From contig JABXIS010000043.1 of assembly GCA_013372975.1 (NCBI GenBank), positions 1 to 37,357 of the forward strand: DNA of 37,357 nucleotides, written 5' to 3'. The notes beneath the pieces were generated by a model. The model was not told where the DNA came from. It saw nothing but the letters and a program-made list of their open reading frames with translations, and did not search any database. Positions 24,868 through 33,219 of this stretch are shown one piece after another. The translations under genes and the position numbers were made by a program. Positions within the stretch are counted from its first letter, which is position 1; every line of letters begins with the position of its first letter. The DNA comes from Alphaproteobacteria bacterium. GTDB taxonomy: Bacteria > Pseudomonadota > Alphaproteobacteria > Sphingomonadales > Kordiimonadaceae.

Positions 24868-26226
24868 ATGTCCAGCGAAATGATTGAATCAAAGGCACAG
24901 CTCGTTTCTTACCTCGAGCGAGGATCGAAGCCGAACCGTGAAAGCTGGCGTATCGGTTCAGAGCATGAGAAATTCGTTTTCCACCGCGACACCAAGGAAC
25001 CGCTGGCATACCGCGGCCAAGATGGGCGCCCCGGAATTCGCGATGTTATTCAGGCATTTGTCGACAATGGCTGGGAGGCCGTTGAAGAAAAAGGGGAGCT
25101 GATCGCCGCCAAAAAAAATGGCGCATCCATCACCCTCGAACCAGGCGGGCAATTCGAACTTTCGGGCGCACCGCTCGAGAATATCCACCAAACCTGTGAC
25201 GAAACGTCAAGCCACCTGCGCTGCACCAAGTCGATTGGCGAGCGGTTGAATATCGGCTTCCTGGGCCTCGGCTTCCACCCCACCCTCAAGCGTGAGGATG
25301 TGCCAGTGATGCCCAAGGCGCGTTACGATATCATGCGGTCCTATATGCCCAAGAAGGGTAATCTCGGCCTGGATATGATGCTGCGCACCTGTACCGTGCA
25401 AGTGAACCTGGACTTTGCTGACGAGGCCGATATGGTGGAAAAATTCCGCATCAGCCTTGCACTTCAACCCCTTGCAACCGCCCTGTTTGCTAACTCGCCA
25501 CTGACGGAAGGCAAGCCAAACGGGTTCAAAAGCTATCGCAGCCATATCTGGACAGATACCGACCCAGACCGCTGCGGCACCCTGCCTTTCGTGTTTGAAG
25601 ATGGCATGGGGTTTGAACGCTGGGTAGACCATGTTCTTGATGTGCCTATGTATTTTGTGCGCCGCAACGGCAAATATATTGATGCCTCAGGCCAAAGCTT
25701 TCGAGCTTTCATGAAAGGGGAATTGCCTGCTCTACCCGGCGAGCTGCCGACAATGGCGGATTGGGAAGACCACATGACCACGTTGTTCCCCGAAGTGCGC
25801 CTGAAGACATTCCTAGAAATGCGCGGCGCCGACGGCGGCCCTTGGTCCCGACTGTGCGCGCTGCCTGCCTTCTGGGTTGGCCTTTTGTATGATAGCGAAG
25901 CGCAAGATGCAGCCAATGAGTTGATCAAGGCATGGAGCCCTGAGGATGTCGCGCAGATGCGCGCCGACGTGCCCCGCCTGGGCCTTGAAGCACAAGCGCC
26001 GGGCATTGGATGTTTCCGCGACCTTGGCGAACAGGCCCTGCGTATCGCCGACATGGGCCTTAAAAACCGGGCGCGGCTTTCCACAAGCGGTGACACCGAA
26101 CAAGGCTTCCTAAATAGCCTGTGGGAAAGCGTGGAAACAGGCATGACACCAGCAGATCAGATCCTGCACAAATACCACGGTGTTTGGGGCGGCTCTGCGC
26201 CGATTTTTGACCAACTAAGCTATTGA
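24868..26226 (+). CDS. gshA: Glutamate-cysteine ligase, plant/alphaproteobacterial type
   Basis: First enzyme of glutathione synthesis; it joins glutamate and cysteine using ATP. The family motifs are WRIGSEHEKFVF (IG-x-E-x-E-type, residues about 27-38) and ITLEPGGQFELSGAPL (about 92-107), characteristic of the plant-like GshA2 class. LRTCTVQVNLDF and FLEMRGADGGPW are also conserved. The 452-residue length is normal. ATG 24868 follows TAGGAATT at a slightly long spacing. The cysteine dioxygenase upstream and GST/MAPEG genes elsewhere in the window give a thiol-metabolism theme. Expressed from its own promoter after the terminator at 24687. Confidence 0.96.
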   Translation: MSSEMIESKAQLVSYLERGSKPNRESWRIGSEHEKFVFHRDTKEPLAYRGQDGRPGIRDVIQAFVDNGWEAVEEKGELIAAKKNGASITLEPGGQFELSGAPLENIHQTCDETSSHLRCTKSIGERLNIGFLGLGFHPTLKREDVPVMPKARYDIMRSYMPKKGNLGLDMMLRTCTVQVNLDFADEADMVEKFRISLALQPLATALFANSPLTEGKPNGFKSYRSHIWTDTDPDRCGTLPFVFEDGMGFERWVDHVLDVPMYFVRRNGKYIDASGQSFRAFMKGELPALPGELPTMADWEDHMTTLFPEVRLKTFLEMRGADGGPWSRLCALPAFWVGLLYDSEAQDAANELIKAWSPEDVAQMRADVPRLGLEAQAPGIGCFRDLGEQALRIADMGLKNRARLSTSGDTEQGFLNSLWESVETGMTPADQILHKYHGVWGGSAPIFDQLSY

Positions 26227-26347
26227 TATAGGCCTGGCGATACAGGTTTTGCGACCAACTGCCCTGCCAGTGCGACAGGCGGGCAGGACAATCGTTATCC
26301 TGTAACGTACAATCCCCCTTTCACATTTGGGATGCGGGGAGTTTCCG

Positions 26348-26815
26348 GTGACAAAAATCAATCTTACGATCAATGGACAAGCAACCAGCTTCGATGGCGA
26401 TGGCGATATGCCGCTATTGTGGCACCTACGTGAAGACGCTGGTCTGAAGGGCACGAAGTTTGGATGCGGCATTGGCTCATGTGGCGCATGTACTGTTCAC
26501 ATTGATGGCGAAGCGACCAGAAGCTGCAGTATCCCTATGTCCAGCCTTGATGGCGCAAACATCACAACCATCGAAGGCCTGGCCGATGGCGCTCGGCTGC
26601 ACGCTGTGCAAGAAGCATGGATTGAAGAGGACGTCGCACAGTGCGGCTATTGCCAGGCCGGTCAGATCATGGCCGCCGCAGCATTCCTGAAAGACGTACC
26701 AAACCCCACGGACGAAGATATCGACAACGGCATCAACAACCTTTGCCGGTGTGGCACCTATTTCCGTATTCGCAAGGCGATCAAATCGGCAGCACAAAAG
26801 CTGCAGAATGCCTAA
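26348..26815 (+). CDS. IorA-like [2Fe-2S] subunit of molybdenum hydroxylase
   Basis: A 155-residue electron-transfer subunit of the isoquinoline 1-oxidoreductase/aldehyde-oxidase class. The plant-type cluster cysteines are Cys40, 45, 48 and 60 ([12 protein letters not shown], then RSC). The second cluster uses Cys99, 102, 133 and 135 (CGYCQAG and CRCGTY). The frame opens at 26327, but GTG 26348 has GGGGAG six bases upstream and gives the usual N terminus [10 protein letters not shown]. It lies 12 bases before the catalytic subunit gene, certainly one operon. It has no export signal of its own; it would travel with its Tat-bearing partner. Confidence 0.93.
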   Translation: MTKINLTINGQATSFDGDGDMPLLWHLREDAGLKGTKFGCGIGSCGACTVHIDGEATRSCSIPMSSLDGANITTIEGLADGARLHAVQEAWIEEDVAQCGYCQAGQIMAAAAFLKDVPNPTDEDIDNGINNLCRCGTYFRIRKAIKSAAQKLQNA

Positions 26816-26827
26816 AGGGGGAATGTG

Positions 26828-29020
26828 ATGAACAAGATTTCACGGCGTGGATTTCTGAAATCCACGGCCGGCACGGCCGCATTTGCAATTGCCTTGTCGA
26901 CCTCTCCACACATCCTTGCCGCTGACACTGATAACAGCGGAAATGTAACGCCATGCCTTCGCTTCACAGCGGATGGCGAGATTTTTGTATGTGTCCCCAT
27001 CCCTGACATGGGACAGGGAATGATCACCACGGCCGCACATATCATTGCGGAAGAACTCGACCTTGATCTGGAAACGACACATATTGAAATGATGTCCTTC
27101 CAGGGGCATGCCGACGCGACTGGCAGGGCCGCCGAAGGCCCAATGCCTCAAGGCGCTGGCGGCAGCTTGTCTACAATGATGGTGTGGGGGCCGCTTCAGG
27201 CGACTGCAGCCTATGCACGCGAACTTTTCATTCATGCCGCCGCCATCCAATGGCAAACCTCAGAACGAAACCTGACCATAAAGGGTGGTGCAGTCTACAA
27301 CAAAAAAACCAGAGAAAGCCTGCAGTATCGAGACCTGGTATCGCATACCCGGCAGGCGGAATATGCCGTTTTGCGGGGAAATGCCTCTCCCAAACCGGCA
27401 AAGGATCGTACCCGCATCGGGCGAGATCAACGCAACGTTCATGCACAAGCAATTGCAACCGGCTCTCCTCTCTTCGGCATAGATTCTGACGCGCCCGATA
27501 TGTTGCAAGCAGTAATCCGGCGGTGCCCACACCTGAACGGATCATTGGTGTCCTATAACCGGGAAACCTTGTTGGCGATGCCTGGCGTTCGGCATGTGGT
27601 GGAAGTGGCACGGCGACCGGACGACCTGACCAGACCATGGCTTGTACCCAATGGGCTCGCCATTATCGCCGATACATTCTGGCAGGCGAAAAAAGCTGCC
27701 AATGCGGCGGAAATCGAATGGGACGGCAGCCGCGCGGCAGCCGAAAGTTCAAGTGTTCTCAAAGCCAGAATGGTTGACCACCTGGAAAATGGAACGCCAG
27801 CTGACAGCACACGTGGCGGCGACATAGACGCAGCTGTGAAAAACGCCGCACAGGTAGTGGAGGCGACTTACTATCACCCGCATTGGGCCCATGCCTGCAT
27901 GGAGCCACACAATTGCGCGGCCGACGTAAAAGAGGACAGCGCCGAGATATGGACAAGTCATCAGTCGATTACTGAATCGATCAATGCGGTGGCGGCAGCA
28001 ACTGATCTGCCAATTCACAAAATCAAAAGCAATGTGATGCGATGCGGCACTGGCTTTGGCCGCAAATACGCCCCAGACTTTATCATGGAAGCCTGCCTGC
28101 TTTCAAAAGAAGTGGGCTCTCCGGTCAAAGTTACCTGGACGCGTGAAGACGAGATGGAGCAGGACCACCTGAACCCATCCGGCATGTATAAGATGCGGGC
28201 GGCGATTGACAATGATGGAAGGCTAACCGGCTGGCATGTTCGCACTGCTGCAGACGGCTGGATCAGAAACGCAGCCAAGGAACCCCCGATGGGGTTGGTT
28301 GATAATTTCCTCGGCGAATGGGGCTACATTGAAAATAATGTACGCCGCGGCCCATGGCGTGGCCCTCAACATAATACGGCCGGGTGGGTCATTCAGGGAT
28401 TTCTGAATGAAGTTGCCCACGCCGCAGGCCGAGATCCACTGGATTTCCTTCTCGAACTATTTAGCATGAAGGATGTGCAGAAGCTTGATACCTGGCCATA
28501 TCCACTGCTGGAATATTCTCGCTTCAAAAAGCTTCTTAAGACGGTGGCAAAAGACAGCAAGTATGGCCGCCGCATGAAAAAGGGCTGGGGCCAAGGCATT
28601 GCCATTTACCACACTTTTTCTGGCACTTGCGCCCATGTCGTAGAAGTAGAGATGCTTGGTGAGAAAGACTATCGCGTCCACAAGGTAACAAGCGCCATAG
28701 ATTGTGGCCTCGCTGTCAACCCACTGGGTATCCGGGCCCAGGTTGAAAGCGGCATTCACGACGGTCTGTGCGCTGCAAAATACGGCAATTTCCTGTTTGA
28801 AAGCGGTGTACCCATAACCAACAATTTTGACACCTACAGAAAGATGCGCATAGGCGAGGCGCCACCCGAGATCAACGTGCGTATTATGGATTTTGGGGAC
28901 GAAGAGCCGCGCGGCACAGGCGAGGTATCGTTGCCCCCCGTCATCCCCGCACTTACAAACGCCATATTTTCCGCGAGCGGGAAACGGATACGGACACTGC
29001 CAATAGCTGAAAACCTTTAA
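26828..29020 (+). CDS. IorB-like molybdopterin-binding subunit, Tat-exported
   Basis: A 730-residue catalytic subunit of the xanthine dehydrogenase/aldehyde oxidase superfamily. It begins with a twin-arginine signal (SRRGFLKS, residues 5-12) and a hydrophobic stretch to about residue 33, so the complex acts in the periplasm. Cofactor-region motifs include DMGQGMITTAAHIIAEEL, GCG-type segments such as RCGTGFGRKYAPDF, RGPWRGPQHNTAGW, and near the end RGTGEVSLPPVIPALTNAI, whose Glu fits the catalytic base. ATG 26828 has GGGGGA six bases upstream. No cytochrome c subunit, chaperone or cofactor-insertion gene accompanies it. The substrate (an N-heterocycle or aldehyde) is unknown. It converges on the gene at 29024 with three bases between stops. 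Confidence 0.92.
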   Translation: MNKISRRGFLKSTAGTAAFAIALSTSPHILAADTDNSGNVTPCLRFTADGEIFVCVPIPDMGQGMITTAAHIIAEELDLDLETTHIEMMSFQGHADATGRAAEGPMPQGAGGSLSTMMVWGPLQATAAYARELFIHAAAIQWQTSERNLTIKGGAVYNKKTRESLQYRDLVSHTRQAEYAVLRGNASPKPAKDRTRIGRDQRNVHAQAIATGSPLFGIDSDAPDMLQAVIRRCPHLNGSLVSYNRETLLAMPGVRHVVEVARRPDDLTRPWLVPNGLAIIADTFWQAKKAANAAEIEWDGSRAAAESSSVLKARMVDHLENGTPADSTRGGDIDAAVKNAAQVVEATYYHPHWAHACMEPHNCAADVKEDSAEIWTSHQSITESINAVAAATDLPIHKIKSNVMRCGTGFGRKYAPDFIMEACLLSKEVGSPVKVTWTREDEMEQDHLNPSGMYKMRAAIDNDGRLTGWHVRTAADGWIRNAAKEPPMGLVDNFLGEWGYIENNVRRGPWRGPQHNTAGWVIQGFLNEVAHAAGRDPLDFLLELFSMKDVQKLDTWPYPLLEYSRFKKLLKTVAKDSKYGRRMKKGWGQGIAIYHTFSGTCAHVVEVEMLGEKDYRVHKVTSAIDCGLAVNPLGIRAQVESGIHDGLCAAKYGNFLFESGVPITNNFDTYRKMRIGEAPPEINVRIMDFGDEEPRGTGEVSLPPVIPALTNAIFSASGKRIRTLPIAENL

Positions 29021-29023
29021 GGG

Positions 29024-29542
29024 CTAAAGCCAACGCAGAAACTCTATAACCCAGATAACGAAGAGGGTGAGGCCCGCAAGGGCCCCGCCCCACATCAGGG
29101 CCACTGGAATACTCGCTAGCCTTGACAGGCTGTTCTTGAAATAGCTGTCGCATTGCAGGCAGTGATACCACGCCTCGCCTTTTCTCGTAGTTATCTTCAC
29201 GCCGGGTATAATCGTCGGCACAACACCTTCGAAAGGATGAACCCGCTCAGAACCGCAGTGACGGCAGGCTATTTCCTCACCATCCTCATCACGGCGCACA
29301 GGAATAGCGCAGCGCGGCATCGTGGCAACTTTCTGAAGGGCGGCATTCGCACGCTCCAAATCATGGGCATAAACCATGAGATTGGCATAGAGCCCCTCGT
29401 TCATACCGGCGACATTCTCGTTTGCCAGAAACGCGTATATATCCTGCGCTTCAAGAACTGACCGCAATAACATGCCATCGGGCTGGTTGAGGCCGGTACG
29501 CAACACGATCAAACGGTTCTCTTCTGAAAAAACTTCTGTCAT
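29024..29542 (-). CDS. DUF2007-type protein with zinc ribbon and C-terminal membrane helix
   Basis: A 172-residue protein in three parts. Residues 10-70 resemble DUF2007 (putative signal-transducing) domains, with VLRTGLNQPDGMLLRSVLEAQDI and NLMVYAHDLERANAAL in outline. Residues about 93-130 form a zinc ribbon from two pairs, CRHC and CLQC. Residues about 145-168 form a membrane helix (ALMWGGALAGLTLFVIWVI), leaving a tail-anchored cytosolic protein. ATG 29542 begins four bases after the stop of the PPOX gene, without a strong ribosome site, so it is probably translated by coupling. Third gene of MAPEG-PPOX-DUF2007. Confidence 0.78.
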   Translation of the reverse strand: MTEVFSEENRLIVLRTGLNQPDGMLLRSVLEAQDIYAFLANENVAGMNEGLYANLMVYAHDLERANAALQKVATMPRCAIPVRRDEDGEEIACRHCGSERVHPFEGVVPTIIPGVKITTRKGEAWYHCLQCDSYFKNSLSRLASIPVALMWGGALAGLTLFVIWVIEFLRWL

Positions 29543-29546
29543 CGGG

Positions 29547-30089
29547 TCAGTCGTTCAAGCCAGCATCGAGACCGTCAATGGAAACAGTGTTGTTTTCTCT
29601 CTGATAAGCCTGAATGCCATCATCGCCCTTCTTTTCCGCCCATTTTTTGAGGGTTTGTCGCTCCGCCTGCATGGTCATCTCTGGCACACCATAACCGCAG
29701 CTTGACTGGGTACTTTCCACTTCAATCAATATGATCTGCCTGGCACCGGGCAGCTCAGGGAAATTTGGCGCCAGCTCCGCATATTCCGGGTGGTGCGGAC
29801 GCACTACCCTGCCCTTACCATAAATACGGTAGATTAACGCATTGCGGGTAAAGCTGTTGAACATCAGGGTGATACGTCCATCATTCCTGATATGCGCCGA
29901 TGTCTCATTCCCACTGCCCGTAACATCCAGATATCCACACAGCGTGGGAGACAATACTCTGAAACTGTCCATCCCTTTGGGGCTAAGGTTTATTCGCCCC
30001 TCTGCACAGGCCGTAGCCGTAAAAAAAACAGGCTGCGCCTCGACAAAATCTTTCAATTTATCAGTGATATGATCATTAAAGTCGGCCAT
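29547..30089 (-). CDS. Pyridoxamine 5'-phosphate oxidase-like flavoprotein
   Basis: A 180-residue split-barrel flavin-binding protein. MADFNDHITDKLKDFVEAQPVFFTATA opens the barrel, GRINLSPKGMDSFRVL and YLDVTGSGNETSAHI mark the FMN-binding strands, and the IRNDGRITLMF segment is typical of general-stress PPOX proteins. Known relatives reduce cofactors or bind haem/F420; the role here is unspecified. ATG 30089 overlaps the TGA of the MAPEG gene (TGATG), with GGGGAG four bases upstream. Middle gene of a three-gene minus-strand operon. Confidence 0.85.
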   Translation of the reverse strand: MADFNDHITDKLKDFVEAQPVFFTATACAEGRINLSPKGMDSFRVLSPTLCGYLDVTGSGNETSAHIRNDGRITLMFNSFTRNALIYRIYGKGRVVRPHHPEYAELAPNFPELPGARQIILIEVESTQSSCGYGVPEMTMQAERQTLKKWAEKKGDDGIQAYQRENNTVSIDGLDAGLND

Positions 30090-30511
30090 CAGGCTCCCCA
30101 ATATTTCAATGCGACATGAACGAAGTAGATAAGAAGTGTCATCGCGCTTAACAAGAAGACAAAAAAGCGGTGCAGCACATTATTGTAGGTGCAATGGATA
30201 ATTGCGTGAACGGCTCGCAAACCGACATAGGCCCACGCCAGCATCAGGCTTAAATCATCAGCCAATCCAACGACCATCGTGGCGATCGAAAGCACATAGA
30301 AAAGAACGGGCATCTCAAACTGATGATTATAGTTCTCGGCCGCAAATCGCGCGGGCGCTGGCAGTTTTTGCAAGTTACCTTTGTCTTGCATTTGCTCAGG
30401 TGTCGGCTTTGCCGCCGCCATCGCGGGCAGTCGTCGCACGTAAAGAAGTACAAAAACCAGAAATGTCAGGCCGATTTGGGCCAGAACTGGCCCCATAAGC
30501 GTGGTTGTCAT
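30089..30511 (-). CDS. MAPEG-family membrane protein
   Basis: A 140-residue four-helix membrane protein of the MAPEG family (membrane-associated proteins in eicosanoid and glutathione metabolism). The key sequence is ENYNHQFEMPVLFYVL (residues about 59-74), where the Glu-x-x-x-x-x-x-x-E-x-P pattern is characteristic. Further helices lie near 80-98 and 115-135. Bacterial members may have glutathione transferase or peroxidase activity; untested here. ATG 30511 has GGGGAGG six bases upstream. It is the first gene of the operon and its stop overlaps the next start by one base. Confidence 0.88.
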   Translation of the reverse strand: MTTTLMGPVLAQIGLTFLVFVLLYVRRLPAMAAAKPTPEQMQDKGNLQKLPAPARFAAENYNHQFEMPVLFYVLSIATMVVGLADDLSLMLAWAYVGLRAVHAIIHCTYNNVLHRFFVFLLSAMTLLIYFVHVALKYWGA

Positions 30512-30645
30512 ATCTACCTCCCCAATAGATCCATGTATTTAGCCATTGATGTCGAAAAATCGCCACCTTGAAAACCGATATTCATAAATATGAGATATTC
30601 CACCGGCAGAACAGTGCCAATTGGGCCCTTGTGCGAGTACCAATC

Positions 30646-30927
30646 ATGAAACAACGAAAACGAATATTGAGGTGGGTATCACTTCCGGTGGCAATTCTCT
30701 TGTTGGTTTTGGGCGCGATTACCCTGCCCCTGCCTTTGCCAACCGGCCTTTTGCTAATAGCGCTGGGGTTGGGCGTTGCAGCCTTCAACCCCTTGATGAT
30801 GCGCTGGATCAAGCATTTGCGCCGCAAGTTCCCCGCGACAAATAATAAAATCAGAAGGATCACGCCCAACATGCCAGCCTTCGTACGCAAGGTTTTACAA
30901 CGAACCGACAACATTCGAAATAGGTGA
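30646..30927 (+). CDS. Small two-helix membrane protein, paralogue of the gene at 9725
   Basis: A 93-residue protein with a basic N terminus (MKQRKRILRW), two hydrophobic segments (about 11-27 and 33-50) around the turn LPLPLPTG, and a basic tail ending FVRKVLQRT. It shares the turn and the tail motif with the gene at 9725. Function unknown; the PGPGW/DUF454-like group is the closest I can suggest. ATG 30646 lacks a good ribosome site; GTG 30631 is an alternative. Open codons upstream to 30568 do not match the paralogue. Confidence 0.7.
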   Translation: MKQRKRILRWVSLPVAILLLVLGAITLPLPLPTGLLLIALGLGVAAFNPLMMRWIKHLRRKFPATNNKIRRITPNMPAFVRKVLQRTDNIRNR

Positions 30928-31025
30928 CTTCGTCAGACACATGAGTAACCATCAGGTATTGATGAATATTTTCATGATAGTCCGATATGCAAAATCGCCC
31001 TAAGGTTTGACCAGAGGAGTTCGCC

Positions 31026-31523
31026 ATGTTTAAAACCCGCGCCTATACATCTGCTGATTGGCCCGTTGTCGATCGTATTTTTCGGGAAGGGCTTGAAACT
31101 GGTCTTGCCACCTTCGAAACCGAACCCAAAAAACAATCCGACTTCGAAGGCAAATGTGTACCCGACAGCGCCCTCGTTGCCGTAAGCGAAGACGATTCGG
31201 TGGTTGGATGGGCCGTTCTTTGGCCGGTATCAGATCGGTGCGTATATGGCGGCGTTGCCGAAGTAAGCATCTACATTGGTGCAGAAGCCCGTGGAAAAGG
31301 TTTGGGAAAGATACTGCTGACGGCTCTGATAGAACGGTCGGAAGAGTTGGGAATGTGGAGCCTTCAGGCAGGCACATTTGAAGACAATCATGGCTCACAG
31401 GCCATACACAAGGCCTGTGGGTTCCGCCTTGTTGGCATCAGGGAACGCATTGGAAAACTACACGGTGTTTGGCGCAACAATATGATCTGGGAACGCCGCA
31501 GTGAAGTAGTCGGCATCGATTAG
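31026..31523 (+). CDS. GNAT acetyltransferase, phosphinothricin acetyltransferase (Pat) type
   Basis: A 165-residue N-acetyltransferase. Pat-family marks are the ETGLATFETEPK segment near residue 24. VAEVSIYIGAEARGKGLGKILL (about 78-99) includes the acetyl-CoA loop R-G-K-G-L-G. Further marks are ETF-type AGTFEDNHGSQAIHKACGFRLVGIRERIGK and VWRNNMIWERR at the end. Relatives acetylate phosphinothricin or methionine sulfone/sulfoximine. ATG 31026 has GAGGAG seven bases upstream. It appears to be a single-gene unit. Confidence 0.9.
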   Translation: MFKTRAYTSADWPVVDRIFREGLETGLATFETEPKKQSDFEGKCVPDSALVAVSEDDSVVGWAVLWPVSDRCVYGGVAEVSIYIGAEARGKGLGKILLTALIERSEELGMWSLQAGTFEDNHGSQAIHKACGFRLVGIRERIGKLHGVWRNNMIWERRSEVVGID

Positions 31524-31600
31524 CGCTCGCGCGCACTGCTATTCATCTTATGTTCATGTTTTGTTCTTGATGATACTTCCTCCAAAGATGGGGAATTATC

Positions 31601-32437
31601 ATGCAACACATTCTGTTCATTCTGTTCTGCGCTTTTCTGGCTGCCCTGCCAGCCAGCGCTAAATCGGAAACCCTTCAGTTTGATGAGATGTCTCTGGCCG
31701 AACTTTCTTTGGTTGATACACAAGCGCTGAATAAAGCTGAACGCAAGCTTCACAAGAAAGCCATGAAAGCCGCAAAGAAAGCTGAAAGAAAGCGTAAAAA
31801 GGCGGTCAGGAAAGGGCTGAAGCTTTCGGACAAAATCTACAAGAAAACCGACATCGATACCCACCCCGCCAATGGCGAAGTTCGAATTGCCGGGCCATAC
31901 CACACCAACGAGTTCTCCCTGTTCGGGGCGGGCGACCCAACAGTAAGCAACCGCTATTGGCTTCAAGCCCATATCCTGCCCGACAAGTCTGATATCGTTA
32001 TCCATGCTTATGTCTCAAGCAGAGTCGTGACCACAGAACTAACCCAATCGAAACGCAATCACATATATTTGACGCCAGTGGAATGGGCCCGCGTAAATCG
32101 TGTTTTTGGTGAATACAGACAAGCTGTCTTGCTAAATGGCACCGCCCTGCAAGCACATACATTCAAACAATATCTGACAGGCTGCGATGCCTATTCCTGC
32201 GAATTCAGGGAAGTAACATATGTGCCGATATCACTGGATATCATCAAACAAACGTTTGGAGCCTCCGAGCATTTAAGCTTCAGACTGAGAGGGCTGAATA
32301 TGTACGGGGATCACAATATCTCTTTTTACTATATTCTTGGGTTTGTTAAACGGCTGGCAGAGGCAGATCCGCAGTTGGCGTCGGTCCGAATAGCAATTCA
32401 AGGACTGGAAGAAAGTCTCGCGGACCAATCGAATTAA
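31601..32437 (+). CDS. Secreted protein of unknown function with lysine-rich segment
   Basis: Not recognised. The 278-residue product has a signal peptide (residues 1-20, cut after ALPASA). An extremely basic stretch at about 45-82 has 19 Lys/Arg in 38 residues, rich in Ala as in histone-tail-like sequences. A folded-looking domain (about 90-275) follows. In it, NRYWLQAHILPDKSDIVIHAYVSSR and ISFYYILGFVKRLAEADP are the most structured parts, and GCDAYSCEF could form a disulfide. ATG 31601 follows GGGGAATTATC. The basic segment may bind an anionic envelope polymer or nucleic acid, which is speculation. Confidence 0.72.
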   Translation: MQHILFILFCAFLAALPASAKSETLQFDEMSLAELSLVDTQALNKAERKLHKKAMKAAKKAERKRKKAVRKGLKLSDKIYKKTDIDTHPANGEVRIAGPYHTNEFSLFGAGDPTVSNRYWLQAHILPDKSDIVIHAYVSSRVVTTELTQSKRNHIYLTPVEWARVNRVFGEYRQAVLLNGTALQAHTFKQYLTGCDAYSCEFREVTYVPISLDIIKQTFGASEHLSFRLRGLNMYGDHNISFYYILGFVKRLAEADPQLASVRIAIQGLEESLADQSN

Positions 32438-32448
32438 AAGCGAACCGA

Positions 32449-32763
32449 CTAATCGCTATCAGGCTTCTCGATCACCAGCACGCGTGCTGCACCCTTGGGA
32501 TGCGCCACATGGGCATCCCCAACACTTGCATGATAGATATGTCCTGCATCCATTCGGGTGACGTGCTCGTGGCCCTTGGCATCCCGGGTATGCATATCTA
32601 CGACCCCGTCCAGTACCACAAACACTTCCTCCCCGTCATTAACATGCCACCTGTAGGGCTTGTCGGTCCAGTGCAGGCGTACGCTGGCACCTTCAACCTG
32701 CGCAATATCAAGCGCGCCCCAGGCACGTGATGCAGTGAATGTTTTCGGATCAGTGAATGACAT
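32449..32763 (-). CDS. Cupin-domain protein
   Basis: A 104-residue single cupin. The barrel motifs are RWHVNDGEEVFVVLDGVVDM (motif 1: here H-x-x-x-G-E-E-x-F-x-V-x-x-G) and DAGHIYHASVGDAHVAHP (motif 2). Metal-ligand equivalents His, Glu and His are visible. Such small cupins include isomerases, dioxygenases and binding proteins; nothing indicates which. The start at 32763 has AGGGGTT upstream. It is convergent with the secreted-protein gene ending at 32437, 11 bases apart, with no terminator between. Confidence 0.85.
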   Translation of the reverse strand: MSFTDPKTFTASRAWGALDIAQVEGASVRLHWTDKPYRWHVNDGEEVFVVLDGVVDMHTRDAKGHEHVTRMDAGHIYHASVGDAHVAHPKGAARVLVIEKPDSD

Positions 32764-32845
32764 GGTGAACCCCTGTGTTTTGAAGCCACTTTATAAGCCA
32801 GATTCAGCCCTTTTTGTCTGTCAATCTGATCTGTTTTTCTGCCAA

Positions 32846-33211
32846 TCAGGCTTCTGGAAGCAGGCCGAGCTCACGCTGAAGCTTTTTTGTCAGCTTGGCA
32901 GCGATGATTGCATGGGCATCAGACAGATAGCTTTTGATATCGTCGTCAGAAAGAGCATCGTCCGTTTGCAACTGCACCCATTTGGCCCGTGCCATATAGG
33001 GCGCAGGTGCAATACCTGGTAATTCTGTCAGAATCTGAAAACTCAGGTCAGCGCATTTAAAGCTAATACAATCGCGATTGAGTTTGCCCCACCATGAACA
33101 GATGGCAAAAATTTTTCCACCCACTTTCCAAACGCTGCTGCCCCCCCATTGGATCACATGGGTGGTTGCCTTCAGGCTCTTACAATAGGCATCAAATTCA
33201 TCCCGCTTCAT
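32846..33211 (-). CDS. MmcQ/YjbR-family protein
   Basis: A 121-residue protein of the YjbR (CyaY-like fold, double-wing) DNA-binding-like family. VIQWGGSSVWKVGGKIFAICSWW near residues 18-40 and the RAKWVQLQ block near 74 (family WV-x-V/L) are typical. The exact role of the family is unsettled. ATG 33211 has AGGGGG four bases upstream, and that ribosome site includes the uvrB TAG stop (33220), so translation is likely coupled to uvrB. Confidence 0.88.
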   Translation of the reverse strand: MKRDEFDAYCKSLKATTHVIQWGGSSVWKVGGKIFAICSWWGKLNRDCISFKCADLSFQILTELPGIAPAPYMARAKWVQLQTDDALSDDDIKSYLSDAHAIIAAKLTKKLQRELGLLPEA

Positions 33212-33219
33212 ATCGCCCC

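Noticed and set aside
26259-26286. Bulged hairpin (CTGCCC...GGGCAG) between gshA and the IorA-like gene
   Set aside because: No T tract on either side and only nine base pairs with a bulge; too weak to call as a terminator or riboswitch.
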